A DNA stretch of 64,000 bases from Ignavibacteria bacterium (GTDB lineage: Bacteria; Bacteroidota; Ignavibacteria; Ch128b): positions 977,231 to 1,041,230 of the forward strand of contig JABLYA010000001.1 in assembly GCA_013177855.1 (NCBI GenBank), in the 5' to 3' direction. A model generated the notes under the pieces. The model saw only the letters and a list, made by a program, of their open reading frames with translations. It was not told the DNA's origin and made no database searches. A program made the translations under genes and the position numbers. Position 1 is the first letter of the stretch. Each line of letters opens with the position of its first letter. This document shows positions 8,109-16,138 of the stretch, one piece after another.

Positions 8109-10742
8109 TTAAGACCAGTATTTTTTCATCTGTTTTGCAATACTTTTCTGCTGATCAAGTTCAAATTGAATTTTATGAATTTCATTCTGTAAGAAAGAAA
8201 TTAATTCGTTTGGTTGTGTCCACTTTATTCCTTCAATTTCTCTTTGAGAATTATTTGAAACCACAACCAAATTTTTTGTGGTCTTGTAATTATTCAACAA
8301 ACTTTCAATTAAAGACTCCTTGAGTTCTTTTTCATCAATCGTTATAAAGAAGTAATAGTCTTCACTTAAATGCGTTTCAATTTTGTCAATGTTTTTCCTG
8401 ACAAATTTGTATCCATTTAAATTTTGCTTAAGAAGGTTGATGTTAATTTTAATTTTGTCTGAGATTAAAACCTTCGGCTCAACTGTTTTGACATCAAAAC
8501 TTACGATTGTTCCGACTGGTTTTTTGCTAACAAATTTCACTGGACTTTCTATCTTTAAGCTTCCACCAAGAATCTTGACCATATCTTTGCAAAGTGAAAG
8601 TCCGAGTCCTGTGCCTCTTTCTCCCGAAGTTCCGTGACGACTTACTTTTTCCTTAAATGTGAAAAGTTTTTCAAAAACTTCTTTATCAATTCCGATTCCA
8701 TTATCTTTAATTGAAATTTCAATTCTTGAATTATTAAGCAGTTTTGTACTTATCCAGATTTTACTTTCAGGATAACTGAACTTGATTGCATTGGAGACAA
8801 GATTAATTAAAATTCTGCTAAATAAGTTAAGGTCAATCAAAACCAACGCTGAATGAACTTTAATCTCAAGTTTAATTTTCTTTTGATCCAGCAAACCTTT
8901 AACCGAATTCAATGAATTATAAACAGCGTACTCAAGGTCTTTTGGTTCTATTGTGTAGTTAAATTTTCCAGATTCGAGTAGTGACCAATCGAGCAAATTG
9001 TTAATAAGATCCAGCTGATATGTCGAAGCACTCTTTATTAATTTCAAATAGTTTTGAATTTCTTCTTTGGTAAGATGTGAGTCTTCAAGAATTGCATTAA
9101 CAATTCCAATAATACTTGATGTTGGAGCTCTTAAATCGTGAGATAAAATATAGATTAATCGATTCTTTGTATCGTTAAGATTGCGAAGATTTTGTTCACT
9201 CTTTCTAAGTTCATCTTCAGCAAGTTTTTCTCTCGTAATATCCCTTGAGATTGAATAGATTAATTTTTCACCATTTTCAAAATCAATCTTAATTAGATTT
9301 TCTTTAATTATGCGGTTGAGTGAGCCCGTCTTTAATTTATATTCGAAGCTCTCACTTTTTTTACTTGAGTTAATAAAATCAAGGAGTATTTTTTTGTAGT
9401 CAAATCCTTTGTATTTAATCTGTATATAGCTGCCTTTATCGATATAATCATTAAAATATTCGCGAGCAACTTTATTCATCATCAAAATTTTTCCAGAGTT
9501 ATCAAACAATTTCAGAGCATCATTAGACTCTTCAAAAAGTGTTTGAAATCTTTTTTCTGTTTCCTGAATTTTTTCGTCTTTAATTTTTTCCAGCGATCTA
9601 TCCAAAATTGAAATTATTGCCAGTGGCTCTTCCTTAATACTGATTTTTGTAATGTGTACTTCGAAAAATTTTTTCTGCTGCCCTGAAGATAAATTCAAAT
9701 TAAAACTTTCTGGATAAGTTGAAACAGGATTTTCAAAAATTGATTTGAGATCACCAATGTTTGTCTCTAAATTTTTGAAAGAATTTAATTCGTAGATTTT
9801 CTTACCAATCAACTCTTCTTTTTTTTGTCCAAACAATTCTTCAGCTTTATTGTTACACTCAGTTATTCCCCTTGCTGATGAATAGATTAAGATAGCCGAA
9901 GCAGAATTTTCGAGGAGGCTTCTTAAAAGTTTTTCAACATTTTTATATTCTTCCTGAATTGATTTTAAATCACTTATATCGTGAGCAACAAGATAACAGC
10001 GAATAAACTTACCATTAATATCAAATAAAGGTCTTGCAGTAATAACAGAAAAAAGGAAAGTCCCATCTTTTTTAAGAATCTGAACCGGGAAATTTTTAAG
10101 CTCGTCATTAACTAATAAATCTGGAAAAGATTTTAGTGCCAGATTGGAATTCGGCTCAATAATAAAATAATCTTTCACATTTTTACCGATGAGCTCTTCT
10201 CTTTCAAAACCTGTCTTCGTAATCCAGTTTAGATTTGCATCAATAATTTTACCATTTAAATCGATATTGGTCATCATCACTGGAGTGTGTTTAAAAAGCT
10301 CTTCATATTTAAGTTTTTCGTTTAAGACCGATTGAATGAAAAAGGACTTGTCAATTGTTTCGAGGAATAAACAACAAGCCATTGATTCAGCAATTTTCCA
10401 CACACGAATTGCAAAACTTCTCTCACGACCTTCTTTTTCAATTCGAACTGAATCAAGGTTTGAAGTCTGATTCTTTCTAATTGCACTCACAATGCATTTT
10501 CTGAAATCATCCCAGGATTCTCGTGGCCAGAAAAGTCGAATTTCTTTATTAATTAATCGTTCAAGGGGAAGAGCAAAAATTAATTTCGCTTCTTCGTTGA
10601 AGGAATGTAAAACATATCGATTGTGCTTGTCTCGATTTATAATAAAAACAGGAAGAGGAATTTTTAAAAAGTTCTGATAAAGATCAGAAAATGCTGGAGA
10701 ATGTTCAGAATTCAATTTTTTTTGATCGCTTTCATTCATCAT
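8109..10742 (-). CDS. Multi-PAS sensor histidine kinase with unusual C-terminal extension
   Basis: Soluble sensor kinase of 877 aa with no evident transmembrane segment. Four PAS-type segments are visible (about residues 15-130, 145-265, 270-385 and 395-505; for example NANLNWITKTGFEREEL-like and NKAEELFGQKKEELIGKK motifs). HisKA follows with phospho-acceptor His in YILSHDLRAP, then HATPase with N box LINLVSNAIKFS, G1 DNGIGID and G2 GERGTGLGLSL. About 120 residues follow the ATPase, a region resembling a receiver fold (KVLISDKIKIN start) but without a recognisable phospho-acceptor Asp. No response regulator is adjacent, so the partner is unknown. Its start overlaps the rmuC end by 11 bp. Confidence 0.9.
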   Translation of the reverse strand: MMNESDQKKLNSEHSPAFSDLYQNFLKIPLPVFIINRDKHNRYVLHSFNEEAKLIFALPLERLINKEIRLFWPRESWDDFRKCIVSAIRKNQTSNLDSVRIEKEGRERSFAIRVWKIAESMACCLFLETIDKSFFIQSVLNEKLKYEELFKHTPVMMTNIDLNGKIIDANLNWITKTGFEREELIGKNVKDYFIIEPNSNLALKSFPDLLVNDELKNFPVQILKKDGTFLFSVITARPLFDINGKFIRCYLVAHDISDLKSIQEEYKNVEKLLRSLLENSASAILIYSSARGITECNNKAEELFGQKKEELIGKKIYELNSFKNLETNIGDLKSIFENPVSTYPESFNLNLSSGQQKKFFEVHITKISIKEEPLAIISILDRSLEKIKDEKIQETEKRFQTLFEESNDALKLFDNSGKILMMNKVAREYFNDYIDKGSYIQIKYKGFDYKKILLDFINSSKKSESFEYKLKTGSLNRIIKENLIKIDFENGEKLIYSISRDITREKLAEDELRKSEQNLRNLNDTKNRLIYILSHDLRAPTSSIIGIVNAILEDSHLTKEEIQNYLKLIKSASTYQLDLINNLLDWSLLESGKFNYTIEPKDLEYAVYNSLNSVKGLLDQKKIKLEIKVHSALVLIDLNLFSRILINLVSNAIKFSYPESKIWISTKLLNNSRIEISIKDNGIGIDKEVFEKLFTFKEKVSRHGTSGERGTGLGLSLCKDMVKILGGSLKIESPVKFVSKKPVGTIVSFDVKTVEPKVLISDKIKININLLKQNLNGYKFVRKNIDKIETHLSEDYYFFITIDEKELKESLIESLLNNYKTTKNLVVVSNNSQREIEGIKWTQPNELISFLQNEIHKIQFELDQQKSIAKQMKKYWS

Positions 10743-11973
10743 CTAAATCTAAAGATGCTGATTTTTGATCAATCCCATTTGAAATTAATTTTCCGTTATC
10801 TATTCCGAGTTTGATGCCTGCGGCTTCTCTTAGTTCTTCAATTTTCTTAAGTGGTTTTTCAAGTTGATTTTTTCTTGTTGTGGTTAATCGTTCGAATTCT
10901 TTTTTTGCGTCGTCAATTTTTTTGCCCATATTTTCAAGCGACTTCAAAAATTCATTCCATTGCTTGTGAAATAATCCCATCAGTTCAATAATTTGAGAAG
11001 CTTTTTGTTCAAGACTGAAATTATCAACTGCCTGACGGATAATTGCAAGTATCGCGTAAAGAGTAATTGGCGAACAGAGAATTACTCTTTGCTTTAATGC
11101 TTCATCAATAATATTTGGATCATTTTCCATTATGAACGCATACATATATTCATTCGGAATAAAAACCAGGACATAATCGACTGTGTTTTCTGCAGGATTA
11201 ATATAATCCCGAGTTGTAACTTCTTTAATTCTTGATCTCACATCTTTAAGAAAATTTTGTTTGTAAGTTTCCCTTTCAGCATCGCTTGATGCATTTTGAT
11301 AATTCATATAATTATCATAAGGGAATTTTACATCCATATTAACTTTAAGTTGATTAGGCAAAAGAAATGTATAATCAGGTCTTGTATTTCCACTTTGAAT
11401 TGCTTTTTGTTTTAAGTAATTAATACCTTCTTTCAGTCCGCTTAGTCTCAGAATATCTTCAGCCATTCTTTCGCCCCATTGACCACGAACCTTAGAACTC
11501 GCAAGAGCAGAAGTCAATCTACTTGTTGTTTCATTTAATTGTTGAATAATTTTTTGAGATTCAGAAATTCTTTGAGTTAACATTCCAAATTTTTCTACTC
11601 TATCCTTCTCGAGCTCCTTGATTAAATTTTGAACTTTGTTTAATTCTTCCTGCATTGATTGAAGAGTCTGATCAATTAGTTTCTTCTTTTCTTCAAGTGT
11701 CATTGAACCGCTTTGTAACTGGCTTGATAAAGTTTGACTTGCAAGCTGAAGAAATTGTTGTGTGCTTTTATTGAGAGCTTCAAGTGAAAGATTTGCAAAA
11801 GAATTTTTGAGATAATCTATTATTTGCTGACGTTCTTTTTCTTTCTGTTCTTCTGTTTGACTAACGATTTGTGTGGTAATGTTCTCGAAATCTTTTTTTC
11901 TTAAAATAAAAAACAACGAAGCAATCGCCCCGCCAATTACAAAACCGAGAAGAAAAATTATTAAAGTGTCCAT
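10732..11973 (-). CDS. rmuC: RmuC family DNA recombination protein
   Basis: RmuC family, linked to limiting recombination at inverted repeats in E. coli. A single N-terminal membrane helix (IIFLLGFVIGGAIASLFF) is followed by a long coiled-coil region (about 45-150) and the RmuC nuclease-like core: VRGQWGERMAEDIL, NTRPDYTFLLP, MDVKFPYDNYMNY, YVLVFIPNEYMYAF and LCSPITLYAILAIIRQA. Length of 413 aa fits the family. An Asp-rich tail (SLDLDDE) overlaps the start of the histidine kinase gene, suggesting translational coupling. Its presence is notable in a window so rich in inverted repeats, though the family is widespread. Confidence 0.93.
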   Translation of the reverse strand: MDTLIIFLLGFVIGGAIASLFFILRKKDFENITTQIVSQTEEQKEKERQQIIDYLKNSFANLSLEALNKSTQQFLQLASQTLSSQLQSGSMTLEEKKKLIDQTLQSMQEELNKVQNLIKELEKDRVEKFGMLTQRISESQKIIQQLNETTSRLTSALASSKVRGQWGERMAEDILRLSGLKEGINYLKQKAIQSGNTRPDYTFLLPNQLKVNMDVKFPYDNYMNYQNASSDAERETYKQNFLKDVRSRIKEVTTRDYINPAENTVDYVLVFIPNEYMYAFIMENDPNIIDEALKQRVILCSPITLYAILAIIRQAVDNFSLEQKASQIIELMGLFHKQWNEFLKSLENMGKKIDDAKKEFERLTTTRKNQLEKPLKKIEELREAAGIKLGIDNGKLISNGIDQKSASLDLDDE

Positions 11974-12034
11974 TTAATTGACTCAAATAATTTTTTCAAA
12001 TTTTAATTAAAATTAAAATCTGAGTTTAAATTAG

Positions 12035-12820
12035 TTATGAAGAAAATCTTTTCATCAACTTACTGATTGATTTACCGTAAAGAATAAGTTTCGGATTAAT
12101 TTCTTTCTTTTTTGTAATCTCTTTATTTAAAAGATTAAAAATAAGATTCTTATCTAACCAAAATTTAATTTCTCTGTAATGAATATCACTATCATTCCTC
12201 ATCTCTATTTCACCAAAAGTTTTATCTCTAACTTTAAATACAACTTTTTGAAAATCTAATTGATTTCTATTACGAGCCATTGAATTCATCACATTTAAAG
12301 AGTTTGATAATAAATTAACCACATCTTTACTGTAAAAAACATGAAATTTTTCATCCTGTTTAATGACCAGAAAATCAACTTCACCACTATTGAATAGAGC
12401 CTTATCTAAGAATGCCTGCAGCAAATATTTATTACTTAGTTTTTCCTTTAAAGCTATCATCACTTTTTGAAGTTTAAGTTTAAATTTTTTCTTGTTTCTA
12501 AGGTATTCAGATCTTTGTTCAGGGAAAATATTTATACAATCTAAAAAGAGCTTACCCAATCCATTCATACCCTTGAATGTATAATCTTTTTCAAATCTTG
12601 TTTTCCCATATAAAAATATCTGCCACTTTTTCTCTCCACTTTTAACCGAGTATGAGTACCCATTTACATCAATCACATCTTTTTTGGCTTGAGGTTCACT
12701 TTTAAATTCTTTTCCAATTCCAAGCACCTCTGCAAATTCTCTGGCATCCTGATGACCTTTTAATTTAACCTGGCTTGCCTTCTCTGAGGACATTGCCCGT
12801 TTTTTCGACATATTAGTCAT
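12035..12820 (-). CDS. Probable type II restriction endonuclease (family not recognised)
   Basis: 261-aa soluble basic protein whose start overlaps the end of the adenine methyltransferase gene by 8 bp, the tight pairing expected for a restriction-modification system. A possible PD-(D/E)xK-type core is KKDVIDVNGYSYSVKSGEKK (about residues 47-66), where Asp and the S-V-K triplet could be metal and catalytic positions. A later conserved-looking stretch is FGEIEMRNDSDIHY. I do not recognise the exact family, so the nuclease call rests mainly on position plus this weak motif. Recognition sequence is unknown. A downstream in-frame ATG at 12811 is an alternative start. Confidence 0.55.
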   Translation of the reverse strand: MTNMSKKRAMSSEKASQVKLKGHQDAREFAEVLGIGKEFKSEPQAKKDVIDVNGYSYSVKSGEKKWQIFLYGKTRFEKDYTFKGMNGLGKLFLDCINIFPEQRSEYLRNKKKFKLKLQKVMIALKEKLSNKYLLQAFLDKALFNSGEVDFLVIKQDEKFHVFYSKDVVNLLSNSLNVMNSMARNRNQLDFQKVVFKVRDKTFGEIEMRNDSDIHYREIKFWLDKNLIFNLLNKEITKKKEINPKLILYGKSISKLMKRFSS

Positions 12821-13808
12821 TTTTGATAATTAATAATTCCTTAGTCTTTTTTATGTGATTACGATTATCTTTAATTCTGTTAACCCCTATCCTTGTTTCA
12901 CCCTGACCCATTGTATAATGTATAGGTAATTCTATTATTTCAAAATCTTTATACCACTGGCGTATTGTTGGCGAATCATTATAAGATAGTATAAATCCGT
13001 TTTTATGGTTATACAACAAATCCCTTAATAATTCGTGATTGAAATTATTATGATGGATAGGAAAATTTCTCTGAGGATAAAGGCCTCGGAATAATGTACT
13101 ATCTTCGCCCAGATAATACGGAGGGTCACAATATAGAAAATCATTCTGGAAATTTGGTATTACTTGCTCAAATGATGAACATTCAACTGTCAAATTTTTA
13201 ACATAAAAATTTCTGACTCGTTCGAGTAATCGATTATATGTTTCTTGATTTGCATAAACACTTGACATCCAACCAAGAAATCCTGGACCATAAGACAGAT
13301 TGTGATTAAAGTAGTAGTAAGCAGCTAATTTGAGTGATGGTAGAACTATCTCACCTTTCCAATGTTTTTTAAGTATCTCTTTTATCTGATTATAGATTTT
13401 TTTATCAGGTTTTAATTTTTTCAGTTCTCGATATAACTCTTCGGGTTGTTCAATCTGGACTTTCCAATAATTAACGAGAATATCAAAAAGTTCAAAACCA
13501 AAAACTTCTACATTTAATTCTTTGGCGACAGCTATTTCAATCGACCCACCACCAAAAAATGGTGAGATTAATCTTTTCAGATTAGAAGGCAATTTTTCAA
13601 TAACATAACCTACAGCCCAACTTTTCCCGCCAGCATATCTTAAAGGAGATCCAAGATATCTCTTATATTTTTTCCCTTTACCTTTTAATTTATATAAGAA
13701 CTCTTCTTTTAGATCTGTCAAAAACAAATCAGGTTGAACAATTTTAGAATCAATAACCAATATTTCTGATAAACCTAAAATTTGAGTATTTGTTTTCTTC
13801 ATATCCAA
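12813..13808 (-). CDS. DNA adenine methyltransferase (D12/Dam class), modification subunit
   Basis: N6-adenine DNA methyltransferase of the D12 class. Motifs in order: LRYAGGKSWAVGYVIEKLP (SAM-binding N-terminus), PFFGGGSIEIAVA (motif I, FxGxG), and catalytic motif IV DFLYCDPPYYLG. It then carries ILSYNDSP and a C-terminal ELLIIKND. Length is 331 aa against ~270-300 for Dam; an extra N-terminal ~50 residues precede the SAM motif. The 8-bp overlap with the next gene, a probable nuclease, points to a type II restriction-modification operon. It protects host DNA from the partner; target site not deducible. Confidence 0.9.
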   Translation of the reverse strand: MDMKKTNTQILGLSEILVIDSKIVQPDLFLTDLKEEFLYKLKGKGKKYKRYLGSPLRYAGGKSWAVGYVIEKLPSNLKRLISPFFGGGSIEIAVAKELNVEVFGFELFDILVNYWKVQIEQPEELYRELKKLKPDKKIYNQIKEILKKHWKGEIVLPSLKLAAYYYFNHNLSYGPGFLGWMSSVYANQETYNRLLERVRNFYVKNLTVECSSFEQVIPNFQNDFLYCDPPYYLGEDSTLFRGLYPQRNFPIHHNNFNHELLRDLLYNHKNGFILSYNDSPTIRQWYKDFEIIELPIHYTMGQGETRIGVNRIKDNRNHIKKTKELLIIKND

Positions 13809-13817
13809 GATTACTCA

Positions 13818-14702
13818 TTACCTTCTTTCTTCAAGTTCTTTTGCTTTTCGATAATAACTCTCAGCTGTCTTAAAATTGCCAAGTTGTTCATGACAGTAAG
13901 CTAATCTTCTATAAGTCTCTGGAGTAACCTCATCTTTTAAAGATTTCAGATAATACCAAATCGCAGTTGCATGGTCTCCCATACTCTCATAAGACAAACC
14001 GAGATTAAAATTAGTCAATGGTTTTTCATAAACAAAGAAATTTGGAACTGAGTAATTTTTTACTTCAGTAGATTCCAAAATTTCTCTTACACTGTTGATT
14101 TGAATCGCAAAGTTCAAATCCTTATCCATATATGAGCGAGAAGAGATAATACCAATCACATCACCATTTTCATTTAATAGAGGACTTCCTTCCATACCTT
14201 CGGTTGTCGGTCCTGTAAATTGAAAATAAACCTTACCAGCTCCAAAATCTCTTTTAGCGCTGATAATACCTTCAGAAAAAGATCTTTCGAAGCCGAGAGG
14301 ATTACCAATCGTAAAAACTCTATCACCAATTTTAACATTATCAGAATTTGCAACACTTAGAAAAGGCAAACCATTATCATCAATTTTGTAAACAATCACA
14401 TCCCGCCGACGATCAATTTTATAAATTGCCACTGGAACATATTCCTTGTCATTCACTTTGATTTTGACATAAGTTCCGCCATTAACAAGATTGTATGTTG
14501 TAACTATTTGACCATCAGGAGTGTAAGTAAAACCAGCTCCAATCCTCATTAAATTTCTATTCTCATCGTAAACATTAATAATGGCTACAGCATTTTTAGC
14601 CTTTTCAAATATTTGATAACCAGATGGGTATTGTTGTGAATAAAGATTAGATAAGATCGCACACAAGAGAACCAGCACAAATGTGGAAATGTTTTTCTTC
14701 AT
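13818..14702 (-). CDS. Secreted trypsin-like (pseudo)protease with C-terminal TPRs
   Basis: Exported protein: signal peptide ending about LYSQQY, then a DegP/HtrA-like chymotrypsin fold (GAGFTYTPDGQIVTTYN, then RRDVIVYKI, then GMEGSPLLNENGDVIGI). The catalytic triad is altered: Asn stands where the His of the T-x-x-H-V motif should be, and Glu replaces the Ser of GNSGG. Asp is kept. Proteolysis is therefore unlikely; a binding or scaffold role is inferred. The last ~80 residues form two TPR-like repeats (LTNFNLGLSYESMGDHATA, YRRLAYCHEQLGNFKTAE). No PDZ domain is present, unlike HtrA. It follows the methylase gene region but looks unrelated to it. Confidence 0.75.
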   Translation of the reverse strand: MKKNISTFVLVLLCAILSNLYSQQYPSGYQIFEKAKNAVAIINVYDENRNLMRIGAGFTYTPDGQIVTTYNLVNGGTYVKIKVNDKEYVPVAIYKIDRRRDVIVYKIDDNGLPFLSVANSDNVKIGDRVFTIGNPLGFERSFSEGIISAKRDFGAGKVYFQFTGPTTEGMEGSPLLNENGDVIGIISSRSYMDKDLNFAIQINSVREILESTEVKNYSVPNFFVYEKPLTNFNLGLSYESMGDHATAIWYYLKSLKDEVTPETYRRLAYCHEQLGNFKTAESYYRKAKELEERR

Positions 14703-14781
14703 AAGTTTGATTCCTTAAAGTTTTTCTCAATTAAATTAAATATAATCTGAAGGATTTTCAATTAAATTTGTTGAAAAGTGT

Positions 14782-15285
14782 TTATGATCGCTCTTCAACT
14801 TTATCCATTGATGTTTGTTTAATAGCCTCTATAATTTGTTTATAACCAGTGCAACGGCAAAGATTACCTGCTATTGCTTCTTTAATCTCTTCTTCATTTG
14901 GATTCTTTTTCTTCAATAGAAGAGCATAAGCAGAGAGTATCATTCCAGGTGTACAAAAACCACATTGAACAGCTCCATATTTAAGGAAATTCTCCTGCAA
15001 TGGATGTAGGTTACCATTTCTTGCAATTCCCTCAATTGTAATTACTTCAGCACCATCAACTTCACCAGCTAAAACTAAACAAGAGTTTACAGCTTTGCCA
15101 TTTACAATAACTGTGCAGGCACCACACTCACCAATTGAGCAGCCTTCTTTTGTTCCGGTTAAACCAAGATCATCTCTCAAAATGTCGAGTAGTCTTTTAT
15201 TCGGCTTTGTCTTTAATTCAATCTTTTCCCCATTAAGTACAAAACTAATCTGAATTTCCTTTAATGATTTAATTTTCATATTCAT
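14782..15285 (-). CDS. Molybdenum hydroxylase, 2Fe-2S subunit (xanthine dehydrogenase family)
   Basis: Small electron-transfer subunit of a three-subunit molybdenum hydroxylase. The plant-type 2Fe-2S site is GCSIGECGACTVIVNG plus a downstream NSCLVLA Cys. The second cluster, near the molybdopterin, is QCGFCTPGM and LCRCTGY. Length (~165 aa) is normal. It overlaps the FAD subunit by 17 bp and ends the operon. The second in-frame ATG (15279) sits nine bases after AAGG and may be the true start. It passes electrons from the Mo site to FAD. Confidence 0.95.
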   Translation of the reverse strand: MNMKIKSLKEIQISFVLNGEKIELKTKPNKRLLDILRDDLGLTGTKEGCSIGECGACTVIVNGKAVNSCLVLAGEVDGAEVITIEGIARNGNLHPLQENFLKYGAVQCGFCTPGMILSAYALLLKKKNPNEEEIKEAIAGNLCRCTGYKQIIEAIKQTSMDKVEERS

Positions 15286-16138
15286 TCACCTTTTCGAGTA
15301 GGAGATAAAAAACTTGCTGCAAAACAGGAAGTTTATATTCCGATGACCATCTTAATCCTGTTATCTCTAAAACTTTTTCCCCAAGTTTAATTGCAAGCTC
15401 TTTGAACGTTTCAGAATTTGCTTCTTTACCTTTTGCAAATTTTTCAAGCTCATAAAGACGAGTTCCAATTGGAGTAACTGCACCACTGGCAATTCTAATT
15501 TCATCGATTAATAGATTTTGTTTATTCATTAGAACAGCGAGTGAAATTCTACTGATTGCAACAGCTCTTCTCCTGCCAAGTTTGTAAAATTCTCCGGCAA
15601 AGTTTTTGTTTGGTTTTGGAAGAATGATTTTAGTTACAATTTCTCCTTTCTTCAACGCGGTGGAATAAGGTTTAATTAAAAATTTTTGAAGCGAGATTTC
15701 CTTGATTCGATTTAATGATTGAATTTGAATCTTAGCATCATAAACAAGTAAAGGGGGAACACTATCAGCGCAGGGTGCATTGTTCACAAAATTACCAACA
15801 ATTGTTGCCCTATTTCTGATTTGAACACTACCAACACTTTCGGCTGCTTTGGCAAGAAGTGGAAAATATTTTCTTATGATCTCATTTTCAGCGATTTCAG
15901 AGAAAGTTACGCAGGCACCTATTTCAACAGAATCTTTTTTCTCTCTAACTAAATGAAGATTGGAAATTTTTTTAATGTCCACGAGTAATTCAGTTTCAAC
16001 AAACCTTCTTGATTCAATATGAAAGCCAGGCAAGATATCTGTACCGCCAGCCAATATTTTTGCATTTTTATTTTTAGATAAAACTTTCAAAGCAGTGCTT
16101 AAAGTTTTAGGAGCGACATAATTAAATTTTTGAATCAT
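15269..16138 (-). CDS. Molybdenum hydroxylase, FAD-binding subunit
   Basis: Medium FAD subunit (CoxM/XdhB type), 289 aa. The PCMH-type FAD site is seen as AKILAGGTDILPGF near residue 33 and SVGSVQIRNRATIVGNFVN near 108, followed by APCADSVPPLLVYDA. The CO-dehydrogenase flavoprotein C-terminal domain starts near FYKLGRRRAVAISRIS. It overlaps the Mo subunit by 4 bp upstream and the 2Fe-2S subunit by 17 bp downstream, so the three are translated from one message. It hands electrons to NAD or another acceptor; which one is not readable. Confidence 0.94.
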   Translation of the reverse strand: MIQKFNYVAPKTLSTALKVLSKNKNAKILAGGTDILPGFHIESRRFVETELLVDIKKISNLHLVREKKDSVEIGACVTFSEIAENEIIRKYFPLLAKAAESVGSVQIRNRATIVGNFVNNAPCADSVPPLLVYDAKIQIQSLNRIKEISLQKFLIKPYSTALKKGEIVTKIILPKPNKNFAGEFYKLGRRRAVAISRISLAVLMNKQNLLIDEIRIASGAVTPIGTRLYELEKFAKGKEANSETFKELAIKLGEKVLEITGLRWSSEYKLPVLQQVFYLLLEKVNEYEN

